Source of the DNA: Clostridia bacterium
GTDB taxonomy: Bacteria; Bacillota_A; Clostridia; Oscillospirales; CAG-272
Length of the DNA stretch: 64,000 bases
Direction: 5' to 3'
Assembly (NCBI GenBank): GCA_017466455.1
Contig: JAFTUD010000024.1
Span: forward strand, 21,146-85,145
How positions within the stretch are numbered: the first letter of the stretch is position 1; the number at the start of each line of letters is the position of its first letter. A program made the position numbers and the translations under genes. Below are positions 35,610 to 43,992 of the stretch, piece after piece. The notes under the pieces are model-generated. The model saw nothing but the letters and a program-made list of their open reading frames with translations. It made no database searches and had not been told where the DNA came from.

Positions 35610-36839
35610 TTATTTCTTGTTATTTTTTGCGTTTACCTGCGCTTGAACCTTGATTGGAAGTCCAAAGAGGTTGATAAAGCCTGCGCTATCAGCCTGATTG
35701 TAAACATTGTCCTCACCGAAGGTTGCAATTTCCTCGGAGTAAAGTGAATAGTCACTCCATGCGCCTGCCTTTATCATATTGCCCTTATAGAGCTTAATCT
35801 TTACCTTACCTGTAACGGTTTCCTGAGTCTTATCAACGAATGCACTGAGTGCCTCACGAAGTGGGGTGTACCACTGTCCGTTATATACGAGCTCTGCAAA
35901 GGTGATTGAGAGCTTTTGCTTTTCGTGCATTGTCATCTTATCAAGGCAAAGTGTTTCAAGATAGTTGTGTGCGAAATAGAGGATTGCTCCGCCCGGGGTT
36001 TCGTACACGCCACGGCATTTCATACCTACAAGACGGTTTTCAACAATGTCAAGAAGTCCGATACCATTTTCTCCGCCTACCTTGTTAAGTGCCAAGATGA
36101 TGTCCTTTGCGCTCATCTTTTCGCCATTGAAGGCAACAGGAATTCCCTTTTCAAAGTCAAGGGTGATATATGTTGGGGTGTCAGGTGCTTGAAGCGGTGA
36201 AACGCCCATTTCAAGGAAGCCTTCCTTTTCGTACATTGGCTCGTTTCCTGCGTCCTCAAGGTCAAGTCCCTCGTGGCTAAGGTGCCAAAGGTTCTTATCC
36301 TTTGAGTAGTTGGTTTCACGGTTTATCTTAAGGGGAACATTATGAGCCTCTGCGTAGTCAATTTCCTCCTCACGGGACTTGATTGTCCACTCACGCCAAG
36401 GTGCGATAATTGGCATGTTGGGAGCATATGCCTTAATAGCAAGCTCAAAACGAACCTGGTCATTACCCTTTCCTGTGCAACCGTGACAAATTGCATCAGC
36501 ACCCTCAGCAAGGGCGATTTCAGCAATTCTCTTTGCGATGATAGGACGGGCAAAGGATGTGCCGAGCATATATTCCTCATAAAGAGCGCCTGCCTTTACG
36601 GTTGGGATTATGTAATCATCTACAAATTCCTCGGTAAGGTCCTCAATGTAGAGCTTGGACGCGCCTGTCTTAAGAGCCTTTTCCTCAAGACCCTCAAGCT
36701 CATCAGCCTGTCCTACATTTCCTGATACGGCGATAACCTCACAGTTGTTATAGTTTTCCTTGAGCCACGGAATAATGATTGATGTGTCAAGTCCTCCCGA
36801 GTAAGCAAGAACTACCTTTTTGATGTTTTTCTTATCCAT
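35610..36839 (-). CDS. argG: argininosuccinate synthase
   Basis: 409 residues from ATG 36839, which follows CGGAGGAAAA; the in-frame ATG at 36884 would lie within the promoter -10 element and is rejected. The PP-loop AYSGGLDTS near residue 11 binds ATP, and [12 protein letters not shown] near 120 contacts the substrates. It joins citrulline and aspartate. It is the first gene of the seven-gene arg operon; the putting of argGH ahead of the acetyl-cycle genes is one of the usual Firmicute orders. Confidence 0.96.
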   Translation of the reverse strand: MDKKNIKKVVLAYSGGLDTSIIIPWLKENYNNCEVIAVSGNVGQADELEGLEEKALKTGASKLYIEDLTEEFVDDYIIPTVKAGALYEEYMLGTSFARPIIAKRIAEIALAEGADAICHGCTGKGNDQVRFELAIKAYAPNMPIIAPWREWTIKSREEEIDYAEAHNVPLKINRETNYSKDKNLWHLSHEGLDLEDAGNEPMYEKEGFLEMGVSPLQAPDTPTYITLDFEKGIPVAFNGEKMSAKDIILALNKVGGENGIGLLDIVENRLVGMKCRGVYETPGGAILYFAHNYLETLCLDKMTMHEKQKLSITFAELVYNGQWYTPLREALSAFVDKTQETVTGKVKIKLYKGNMIKAGAWSDYSLYSEEIATFGEDNVYNQADSAGFINLFGLPIKVQAQVNAKNNKK

Positions 36840-36882
36840 TTTATTTTCCTCCGAAAATGATTTATTTATTTTTATGTTATTC

Positions 36883-36911
36883 ATTATACGACCTTATATC
36901 TCGCTTGTCAA
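36883..36911 (-). promoter_or_regulatory. consensus sigma-A promoter of the arginine operon
   Basis: Minus strand -35 TTGACA (36911-36906), 17-bp spacer, -10 TATAAT (36888-36883): both hexamers perfect. It lies 44 bp upstream of the argG ATG. Such a strong promoter needs repression, in keeping with the ARG-box-like sites next to it. Confidence 0.85.
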
Positions 36912-36919
36912 GTCTTTTT

Positions 36920-36933
36920 TGAAAAAATATTCA
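36920..36933. promoter_or_regulatory. ARG-box-like operator next to the argG -35 element
   Basis: TGAAAAAATATTCA differs at one base from the ArgR core TGAATwwwwATTCA and lies eight bases upstream of the -35 element. No argR gene is in this window. Confidence 0.5.
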
Positions 36934-36982
36934 AAAAATATGAAAACATTTCCCTTTTTATAATATATAGGGGTTTTGTTGG

Positions 36983-37016
36983 TGAATATTTTGTGAATAT
37001 TTATGAATATTATTCA
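36983..37016. promoter_or_regulatory. phased TGAATA half-sites upstream of argG
   Basis: TGAATA occurs at 36983, 36994 and 37004, spaced 11 and 10 bp, followed by the inverted half-site TATTCA at 37011-37016. This one-turn phasing fits a second ArgR contact region, although the last pair has a three-base rather than four-base centre. Confidence 0.4.
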
Positions 37017-37037
37017 TTTTTTGTGCATAAAAATAAA

Positions 37038-37057
37038 CTCCACCCTCTCGGGTGGAG
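37038..37057 (-). terminator. terminator of the lipoprotein pair at 37-41 kb
   Basis: Stem CTCCACCC/GGGTGGAG with a four-base loop, followed on the minus strand by TTTATTTTT; it lies 22 bases after the stop codon. Confidence 0.85.
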
Positions 37058-37079
37058 CTTTTGGGGGCGATTTGATGCT

Positions 37080-38753
37080 CTAATAACCATGTATAGCGTT
37101 ATTATGAATGCGATTTGCGGAGATTTCAAGCTTATATTCAAGGCACGCAAGCTCCTTGGGTATAAATACGATATCAAACCATTCGTATACTTTCGCATTA
37201 CCTAAATAGGTTACCCCCTCATCAAGCGTTATATGAATAACATTATCTTTCAGATAGAAGTCCCTATATCCTATTGTGTAATCGACCCCCATTCCTTTAT
37301 ATCTTCTTACCGCAAGGACAAAATGAGTATCGAATTTTTGAGGGTCGACCTCGTTTGAAAAATCCTTTACAAAGTCCTCATAGGTGTGATACATATAATA
37401 TGCTCGCTCTCGGCTTGGACTACCATTTCCCTTCTCAAAATCATAATACTCTATTTCATTTGTTTCAAGTTCAAATTCAAAGCCTGTTTCAGCTATTTTT
37501 TCTTTGGGAATTATCACATAGGAAAGCGTTTTATATTCACCGCTTGCAGAGTCGTTTTTGACCTCATCGACGGTTAAGAGGTTTTTGCCATCCTTACTTT
37601 TTAGATTTTTAAATCCTATTTCGTTAAATCCGTAGCTTTCATAATATCTATACACCAAAAGGACATAGTTATCATAAAAGATTTCATTTAGTCTTTCGGT
37701 GTTTTCGAGCCCAAGAGCTTTTGCCTCTATTTCGTTTTTGGCAAGTAACATATATGTTCCGTGCTTTTGCGGTAAAAACTCCAAGTCGCACTCTTCACCC
37801 TTAAGCGTATAAAGCACGCTTAAATATTGTGATGTTGCGGGTTCCTTAAGCGTTGTCTTACTCGTCGTTTCTACAACTCTTACAACGCTTCCTGTCAAGC
37901 TCTCGCCTTCAAAAAATTCGGTGCGTGGCACTGTTACATAGAAGAGCGAGCTTGAATTGTTGCTTGCCCCTACCTCGCCATTGTACATCTCAAATCTTTC
38001 TATTGTAAAGGTGTTATCGCTTACCTTTGAAAAGTTTTGATATCTTACAAACGACTGATTATGATAGGTTATTGGCATATAGTGTGCAAGTGTAACATAT
38101 CTTTCGTTCACGATAACTGCTCCGGAATGGGCGATACCAATCTGCTCCTCAAAATCAAGAAGTTCCTTGTCAGTATTGAAAATAAATAACTTTTCTTCAT
38201 TTCCAAGCTGTGGGGCATGCAATTTTCTCGTATAAGCATATCCTGTTGTGCGCTCGGGTTCAAAGTCCATATTGGATATTCCCTTGGGAATATCGCTCAA
38301 CGGAACGACAACACCAAAAATTCGCTCCGGATTATATTCAGATGCGAAAATATCGTAAGGATAATAGGAGTTATTCTCACAAATGATTTTGGGCTCAGAA
38401 TTAAAATACTTGATTTTCTTAAAGCCTACAAATTCAAATCCACTCTTCAAATTGCAAAGAATCAGTGCGTTTCCTTCCATTACAGACTCATCTATTTTCT
38501 CCAAAGCGTCCTGTGTCAAGAACGCTTCCAGCTCAAAATAGTCATAGAGTATGTTATATGATGGATATTCCGCAAAGTCGCTTTTCGAAAGCTCTATGGT
38601 GTCGTAATATAGCTCGGCTATCGTATTATTACCGCCCTGCTCGGCGCTTTGCTCGGAGTTTGATGAGGTTTCAGAATTTTCATCATTCGCGCAACTTACA
38701 AAGAGTGATAAAATCATTATGAGGGATAAGGTAAATGAGAGTATTTTTTTCAT
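37080..38753 (-). CDS. putative lipoprotein with four tandem copies of the FxxNxVLxV-PKE domain
   Basis: 557 residues. The signal peptide ends in LFVSC (Cys21), then a Ser/Glu-rich spacer. Four divergent copies of a domain of roughly 120 residues follow. Their cores are EGNALILCNLKSG with VVPLSDIPKG; NERYVTLAHYMP with YVTVPRTEF; FYDNYVLLVYRYYE with YVIIPKEK; and FDTHFVLAVRRYKG with DIVFIPKEL. Linkers read EIEYYDFEKG and similar. The same unit occurs singly in the lipoproteins at 27-28 kb and four times in the next gene, so this is an expandable family. Function unknown; the protein should sit on the outer membrane face. It has its own ribosome binding site (AAAGGAG) 53 bp after the upstream lipoprotein gene. 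Confidence 0.75.
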   Translation of the reverse strand: MKKILSFTLSLIMILSLFVSCANDENSETSSNSEQSAEQGGNNTIAELYYDTIELSKSDFAEYPSYNILYDYFELEAFLTQDALEKIDESVMEGNALILCNLKSGFEFVGFKKIKYFNSEPKIICENNSYYPYDIFASEYNPERIFGVVVPLSDIPKGISNMDFEPERTTGYAYTRKLHAPQLGNEEKLFIFNTDKELLDFEEQIGIAHSGAVIVNERYVTLAHYMPITYHNQSFVRYQNFSKVSDNTFTIERFEMYNGEVGASNNSSSLFYVTVPRTEFFEGESLTGSVVRVVETTSKTTLKEPATSQYLSVLYTLKGEECDLEFLPQKHGTYMLLAKNEIEAKALGLENTERLNEIFYDNYVLLVYRYYESYGFNEIGFKNLKSKDGKNLLTVDEVKNDSASGEYKTLSYVIIPKEKIAETGFEFELETNEIEYYDFEKGNGSPSRERAYYMYHTYEDFVKDFSNEVDPQKFDTHFVLAVRRYKGMGVDYTIGYRDFYLKDNVIHITLDEGVTYLGNAKVYEWFDIVFIPKELACLEYKLEISANRIHNNAIHGY

Positions 38754-38806
38754 ACTGTTACTCCTTTCGGCATTTTCTTGTTGTCAAAAAATATAGATGT
38801 TTTCAA

Positions 38807-40726
38807 CTACCATGACATACGGTAATCTCTTGGGACTGTGTTGTAAATGTAGTCGAGCGGATAATAGGCGTTATCTAAATAAAGAGGGGGTGGGAAAAGC
38901 TCCTTGGGGACAAGGATGATTTCATAATTTGTATAAGGTTCATAAACCCAAAACTCATCGTATAAGTTTTCAAATCCGCCACGGCTTACAATTTCATCCA
39001 ATGTTATGTGCATTTTTTCGTCTTCAATATAAAAGCCTCTATATCCTATGAGCTCGGCGTTTCTTTTTTCACGAATCGCTTGAACTGCTACGACAAAGTG
39101 AGTTTTGAAGATATCTTCACTAATCTTTTGAAAAATTTCATCTCCAACGAAATCTTGCCAAAAATCTACAAATTCATCATAGTAATTTGCGACATATATA
39201 TCACAGCTGTTCTCTATATTGCTCGGGTGCTTTTCGCCGGATACACTGCCGAGAAATTCGTAATATTCAAGTTCATTTGACTGGACGGATATTGCCGTTT
39301 TTGGATTTTTAACAAGGTCGTTTGCTATACTTGTCGGAATACTTATATAAGATAGGCACTTATACTCATTTTCCGCCCCCGAAATTTCGTATTCATCTAC
39401 TGTTATTTGAATGCTGTTTTCAAAAACATTCAAGCTGTGATAACCGACAGTTTCGTAATTGTGATTTTTGTAATATCTATAAACAACAAGAATGTGACCG
39501 TTTTCAAAAGCATCGGAGCTCAGCGTCCATTTTCCCTCAGGAACGAGCTTAGAAAGCTCATCTAAATTACGGGCTACGGAGTAATAGTTTCCGTATTCTT
39601 TGGGAAGGAAATCACCGACGCAGTCATCACCGTATAGGATATTTTGAGTCATAAGATAATCGGTGTATGAGGTGTTTGTAAGCACATCTCTTTCAACAAC
39701 TTCATTTCTACTGTTTAATGTGACAGTTGGAAACAGTTCGGTAGCAAGCCTTTGAGGAACCTTGATATAATATAGCTTTCCGCTATTTATTTCATCTTCT
39801 ATTTCTTCATAATATGTTGTGCAATCAACCTCGTAGCCACCGTTTTCATTTATTCTTGCATTACTGTATATTCTATTTTTGCGGTTCGGATAGGATTTGG
39901 GAATGTAATGTGCAAGGAGCATCATGTTCGAATCATAATCATGGTTGATATGAGAAATTCCATTTTCAGCCTCAAAATTCAATTGCTCATCAAGCGTTTG
40001 GAAAAGGAACACCTTTTCCTCGTTGCCGAGGTTTTCACAATTTCCAACCTCTCGAATTTTATAGCCTGTTAATTCGTTTCTAACGATATTTATTTTGGAA
40101 TCTTCAACCCATCCTATTATATCTCTATGAGGAATTACAAGAATGAAAATTTTATTAGCATCGATTTCTTCAAGGACAGCGCTCTCAGGCAAATAATTTA
40201 CATAAGTGTAATCAAGATAAAGATTCATCTCGTTTCTATAGGAATCGTTTGAAAGTCCAAAATTTCTAAATCCTATAATCCCGCCTTGCCCTGTATTAAC
40301 AAGCAAGACAAGATTACTTTGAAACAAAAATTCGTTTATTTCGCCCATCGAGGTTTCTTCAATATATTCAGTCAACTCTTCATACGAAGGAATTGTTATG
40401 CAAAATTCTCTACCGTGAATTAAATCCTCATCTACTAAGTCACGGGAATTAACCTGATAGCTCTTATAGTAAGTTTTAGATACCTTGGTTTCAACAGCTT
40501 GTTCAATAGGCATTTCCTTTTCGGGTAATGACGGTAGGTTACTCTCGCTTTCCGACTCGGAGTAATCATTTGTTGACTTGGAAATCGACTCAGAACCCCA
40601 TTCAGAGCTTGATTCGGTGCTTGACTCGAAATTCAAACTTGAAGAGCTTTCTGCTTCGTTTCCGCAGGATATGACGGAAAACAAAAATGTCAATGCGAGT
40701 AATAAGGAAATTATTTTTTTAATCAT
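38807..40726 (-). CDS. putative lipoprotein with four domain copies, paralogue of 37080-38753
   Basis: 639 residues with a signal peptide ending SVISCGNEAES and a long Ser/Glu spacer. Four repeats follow, with cores SNLVLLVNTGQGG and FILVIPHRD; DSNMMLLAHYIPK and YYIKVPQRL; NGHILVVYRYYKN and YISIPTSI; KTHFVVAVQAIREK and IILVPKELF. Copy order matches the neighbour (its second copy also has LAHY, its third VYRYY), so the four-unit arrangement is older than the gene duplication. The start follows a very strong site GAAGGGGGG and a near-consensus promoter. No enzyme motif is visible; a sensor, adhesin or inhibitor role is possible. Confidence 0.75.
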   Translation of the reverse strand: MIKKIISLLLALTFLFSVISCGNEAESSSSLNFESSTESSSEWGSESISKSTNDYSESESESNLPSLPEKEMPIEQAVETKVSKTYYKSYQVNSRDLVDEDLIHGREFCITIPSYEELTEYIEETSMGEINEFLFQSNLVLLVNTGQGGIIGFRNFGLSNDSYRNEMNLYLDYTYVNYLPESAVLEEIDANKIFILVIPHRDIIGWVEDSKINIVRNELTGYKIREVGNCENLGNEEKVFLFQTLDEQLNFEAENGISHINHDYDSNMMLLAHYIPKSYPNRKNRIYSNARINENGGYEVDCTTYYEEIEDEINSGKLYYIKVPQRLATELFPTVTLNSRNEVVERDVLTNTSYTDYLMTQNILYGDDCVGDFLPKEYGNYYSVARNLDELSKLVPEGKWTLSSDAFENGHILVVYRYYKNHNYETVGYHSLNVFENSIQITVDEYEISGAENEYKCLSYISIPTSIANDLVKNPKTAISVQSNELEYYEFLGSVSGEKHPSNIENSCDIYVANYYDEFVDFWQDFVGDEIFQKISEDIFKTHFVVAVQAIREKRNAELIGYRGFYIEDEKMHITLDEIVSRGGFENLYDEFWVYEPYTNYEIILVPKELFPPPLYLDNAYYPLDYIYNTVPRDYRMSW

Positions 40727-40751
40727 ATAAAGTCCCCCCTTCTCTAATTTT

Positions 40752-40780
40752 ATGATATCATTTCATTTTGTCAATGTCAA
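40752..40780 (-). promoter_or_regulatory. predicted promoter of the large lipoprotein genes
   Basis: Minus strand -35 TTGACA (40780-40775) and -10 TATCAT (40757-40752) with a 17-bp spacer, 26 bp before the start codon. Confidence 0.6.
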
Positions 40781-40896
40781 CAAGGTTCACCCACTTTTCG
40801 TGCAATTTTCACAAAACCGTCACATAAATATATGTTTTTATAGTGATATTGACAAAAGCATTGTGTTTATTTAGATATGAACGGGAGTTTATAAAA

Positions 40897-40927
40897 AAAT
40901 GACGAGGTTTTAGCCTCGTCATTTGGA
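40897..40927 (-). terminator. terminator after araA
   Basis: Eleven-base-pair stem AAATGACGAGG/CCTCGTCATTT with T-runs on the minus strand, directly after the araA stop codon. Confidence 0.88.
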
Positions 40928-40928
40928 G

Positions 40929-42389
40929 TTATTTAAGCTTTGCAAGAAGGTCGAGCATATCAAGTTTATCTTGAAGGTCGGAAAGGTTTGTGTTTTCGTC
41001 GATTACAACAAGCTCAGTATCGGTGAGTTTTGCGAACAAACGGATATCATCAACGGTAAGTGCTGTTGAAACGACTGTATGGTGTGCGCCTCCTGCATAG
41101 ATCCAAGCGGCAGCGCCTGTTGCGTGGTCGGGCTTAAGCTTCCACATAATTCTTGCAACGGGGAGCTTTGGCATTGGCTTCGGCTGCTTTACAAGCTCAA
41201 TGCTTGCGCAAATAAGACGGAAGCGGTTGCCCATATCTACCATACATACAGCAACTCCATCACCCTCAACGCCGTCAAATACAAGTCTTGCAGGTGGGTT
41301 TTTACCGCCTATTCCGAGTTGGTGAACTTCAATTTTTGGCTTGTTTGATGCGAAGTCGGGGGAAACCTCAAGCATATGAGCGCCGAGAACTACCTCCTCG
41401 CCCTTTGTAAAGTCGTAGGTATAGTCCTCCATAAAGCCTGTCGAGCCACTTCTTCCCTTCGCCATTTCTACCATGATTGCATTAAGAGCAGAGGTCTTAT
41501 AGTCGCCCTCAGCGCCAAAGCCATAGCCCTTTGCCATCATTCTTTGAGTAGCAAGTCCCGGAAGCTGTTCAAGTCCGTGAAGGTCCTGGAATGTATCGGT
41601 ATATGCGCCAAAATTGCCTGCCTTAAGGAACTTTTCAAGCGCGATTTCGTACTTTGCCTGCTCCTTAACCGCATCAATATTTGTTGTGTTCATTTCATAA
41701 AGGCTGTTATATTCTGCCATTTTAGCATCAAGCTCTTTATCGGTAACTGCATTTACAAGTGCAACGAGGTCGCCTATTCCATAGTAGTTTACATTCCAGC
41801 CATACTTAATTTGGCTCTCTACTCTGTCTCCGTCGGTTACACTAACCTCTCTCATATTGCTACCGAACATAGCAACATTGAGGTTCTTTGAAAAATCAAC
41901 TGCTCTTGCAACATCAATGAACTTCTTAATCTTTTCAATTACATCCTCGTGCTGATAGTAGCCAACAACCACCTCACGCTTAACGCCAAGGCGAGTAACC
42001 ATAAAGCCGTACTCGCGTCCACCGTGTGCGGTTTGGTTAAGGTTCATAAAGTCCATATCGATTTCATCGTACGGAAGCTTTTCGTTTGCTTGGGTATGGA
42101 AGTGAAGAAGTGGCTTTTTAAGGAATTGAAGTCCCTTTATCCACATTTTTGCGGGGCTGAAGGTGTGCATCCATGTGATTACTGCGATACAGTCAGGGTC
42201 GTTTGTAGCCCTTGCGCACGCCTCAACACAGCTTGCCTCATCTCTTACAGTTGACTCATACTGAATTTCAACACCGTCAATCTTGTCATTAAGATAGCTT
42301 GCGATAACCTTACTGTCCTCTGCTACCTGCTTTAGGCACTCCTCACCGTAAAGGTCCTGTGAGCCTGTGATAAAATAAACCTTTTTCAT
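40929..42389 (-). CDS. araA: L-arabinose isomerase
   Basis: 486 residues, normal length. It converts L-arabinose to L-ribulose with a Mn2+ ion bound by two Glu and two His. The matching places are YGFGAEGDYK (Glu), FMEDYTYDF (Glu), LGAHMLEVSP (His) and YAGGAHHTVVS (His). It ends an operon and lies 15 bases after rpiB. No araB or araD is present in the window, so the rest of the arabinose pathway must lie elsewhere. The hemicellulose enzymes in the window agree with arabinose use. Confidence 0.95.
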   Translation of the reverse strand: MKKVYFITGSQDLYGEECLKQVAEDSKVIASYLNDKIDGVEIQYESTVRDEASCVEACARATNDPDCIAVITWMHTFSPAKMWIKGLQFLKKPLLHFHTQANEKLPYDEIDMDFMNLNQTAHGGREYGFMVTRLGVKREVVVGYYQHEDVIEKIKKFIDVARAVDFSKNLNVAMFGSNMREVSVTDGDRVESQIKYGWNVNYYGIGDLVALVNAVTDKELDAKMAEYNSLYEMNTTNIDAVKEQAKYEIALEKFLKAGNFGAYTDTFQDLHGLEQLPGLATQRMMAKGYGFGAEGDYKTSALNAIMVEMAKGRSGSTGFMEDYTYDFTKGEEVVLGAHMLEVSPDFASNKPKIEVHQLGIGGKNPPARLVFDGVEGDGVAVCMVDMGNRFRLICASIELVKQPKPMPKLPVARIMWKLKPDHATGAAAWIYAGGAHHTVVSTALTVDDIRLFAKLTDTELVVIDENTNLSDLQDKLDMLDLLAKLK

Positions 42390-42404
42390 TTTTGTTCTCC
42401 TTTA

Positions 42405-42854
42405 TTAGTTACGCTTACTCTCAAGCGCCATTACCATATCAACACGGGTTTGATGTCTTCCGCCCTCAAATGGGGTATTAAGGAAAATATCTACAATATC
42501 AAGAGCAAGTCCTGCGCCGATAACTCTTTCGCCCATGCAAAGCACATTTGCGTCGTTATGAAGGCGGGTGAATTTTGCGCTGAAGGTATCCTGACAGCAT
42601 GCGGCACGAATACCCTTGCACTTATTGGCTGCCATGCTCATTCCTATTCCTGTTCCGCAAACGAGAATTCCAAGCTCGCTCTTACCCTCATTTATAGCAT
42701 TACACACCTTCTCGGCATAGTCGGGATAGTTACAGCTCTTATTTTCATATGTACCGTAATCAACATATTCTATTCCGTTTTTTTGAAGATGATTTATAAT
42801 CTCCGCTTTTAAATTTAGCGCTGCGTGGTCGCATGCTACTGCAATAGGCTTCAT
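42405..42854 (-). CDS. rpiB: ribose-5-phosphate isomerase B
   Basis: 149 residues of the RpiB/LacAB family. The active-site Cys is in LVCGTGIGMSMAANK near residue 66, ACDHAALNLK near 8 provides the catalytic base region, and CMGERVIGAGLA near 106 is typical. It interconverts ribose-5-phosphate and ribulose-5-phosphate in the pentose phosphate pathway. It overlaps tsaB by four bases and precedes araA, suggesting a pentose module attached to a housekeeping operon. An allose-6-phosphate isomerase cannot be excluded. Confidence 0.93.
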   Translation of the reverse strand: MKPIAVACDHAALNLKAEIINHLQKNGIEYVDYGTYENKSCNYPDYAEKVCNAINEGKSELGILVCGTGIGMSMAANKCKGIRAACCQDTFSAKFTRLHNDANVLCMGERVIGAGLALDIVDIFLNTPFEGGRHQTRVDMVMALESKRN

Positions 42855-43549
42855 TTTCTTTCTTCCTCTTCTCTTTTTAATCTTTCTTCTCTTTCTCTCT
42901 CTGCCTGTGGCTTTCTGAGGTAGTTCACACGCAGATCAAGATCGCGCCCTCCCTCGCCGTTCATAAGACGCTTATACGCTATTTTACCTACTCCGTAGGC
43001 GGTTGAATAGCGAAGATGCTCGGGAGTTGCACATTTATTTTTAATTTCTTTGTCAGCGACAAGCTCATAGCCATCGCCTGTAAAGTATATTTTTTCGCCG
43101 TAATTTTCAAGGATTGGAATAAGGTCGTCAAGCATCATACAGTCCTCCTTAATGAGTGCCTTACCGTCCTTATATATACAGGTGTAGACCTGTTTGCGCC
43201 TTGCGTTCATAACAGGACACACAATTCCGTCAAAGCCGTCAAGATTTACGCTAAGCGCCTCGGTTGTGCTAACCCCGACGCATTTTATATCTCTGCCAAA
43301 TGCAAGACCCTTAGCAGTAGCAACGCCTATACGAACGCCCGTGAACGAGCCCGGTCCGTTTGCGACGGCGATAGCATCTATATTATCCATTGTCTCGCCA
43401 GCTGTCCTTAGTAAATCTCTTATCATGGGAAGGAGTGTTTCGCTATGCGTATTTTCGGTATTTACCGTATAAATCGCAATCAAGCGCTCATTCTCCAAAA
43501 GAGCTACTGTTGAGGTCCTTGCGGTAGAATCTATTGCAAGTATCTTCAT
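42851..43549 (-). CDS. tsaB: tRNA threonylcarbamoyladenosine biosynthesis protein TsaB
   Basis: 232 residues of the ASKHA fold. AIDSTARTSTVAL at the N-terminus and VANGPGSFTGVRIGVATAKGL near residues 63-83 are the TsaB signatures. TsaB holds TsaD and TsaE to form t6A at position 37 of ANN-decoding tRNAs. The C-terminal 20 residues are a highly charged Arg/Glu tail. tsaE lies 16 bases upstream. tsaD and rimI, which often follow, are not here. Confidence 0.94.
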   Translation of the reverse strand: MKILAIDSTARTSTVALLENERLIAIYTVNTENTHSETLLPMIRDLLRTAGETMDNIDAIAVANGPGSFTGVRIGVATAKGLAFGRDIKCVGVSTTEALSVNLDGFDGIVCPVMNARRKQVYTCIYKDGKALIKEDCMMLDDLIPILENYGEKIYFTGDGYELVADKEIKNKCATPEHLRYSTAYGVGKIAYKRLMNGEGGRDLDLRVNYLRKPQAEREREERLKREEEERK

Positions 43550-43565
43550 CTTGTGTCCTCTGATT

Positions 43566-43991
43566 TCAGTTTTTTTCTATGATTATTCTTCTATGCTCGG
43601 TATTAGCCTCTACGCGCTCAATAGTCACACGGTATGCGTCGCTTGGGATTGCCCACGGGATATTTTCACTCCACTCACAGACACATATGCCTCTTTTAAG
43701 ATAATCATAAAATCCGATTGAGTATAGGTCATCGTCGTCCTCTATTCTATACACATCAAAGTGGAAAAGAGCGCTTTGACCGTTCTTATATTCATTTACA
43801 ACGGTATAGGTCGGGCTTTTTACGCTTGCGCCCTCGCAAATAATTCTTGCGAGTCCGCGTACAAATGCGGTCTTTCCTACGCCGAGGTCGCCGAAAAGAG
43901 CGACAAAGTCGCTCTTTTTTAGGCTTTTTGCAAATTCCTCTGCTATTTGTTCGGTTTCGCTTGTTGAACTGGAATAAAATTCCTGCTTCAT
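43566..43991 (-). CDS. tsaE: tRNA threonylcarbamoyladenosine biosynthesis protein TsaE (ATPase)
   Basis: 141 residues from ATG 43991, one base after the fhs stop codon; an in-frame ATG at 44030 lies within fhs and is less likely. Walker A is FGDLGVGKTAF near residue 30, with SPTYTVVNEY and LFHFDVYRIED following as in all TsaE proteins. It drives ATP-dependent cycling of the TsaBD complex. Its ribosome binding site is weak, so translational coupling to fhs is probable. Confidence 0.94.
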   Translation of the reverse strand: MKQEFYSSSTSETEQIAEEFAKSLKKSDFVALFGDLGVGKTAFVRGLARIICEGASVKSPTYTVVNEYKNGQSALFHFDVYRIEDDDDLYSIGFYDYLKRGICVCEWSENIPWAIPSDAYRVTIERVEANTEHRRIIIEKN

Positions 43992-43992
43992 A

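Noticed and set aside
36840..36884. An argG start at 36884 that adds 15 residues
   Set aside because: That ATG lies within the -10 element of the consensus promoter, and a good ribosome binding site precedes the ATG at 36839.
36839..37079. T-box or riboswitch upstream of argG
   Set aside because: The leader between promoter and ATG is about 35 bases, too short for a T-box; the repeats upstream of the promoter fit ArgR sites better.
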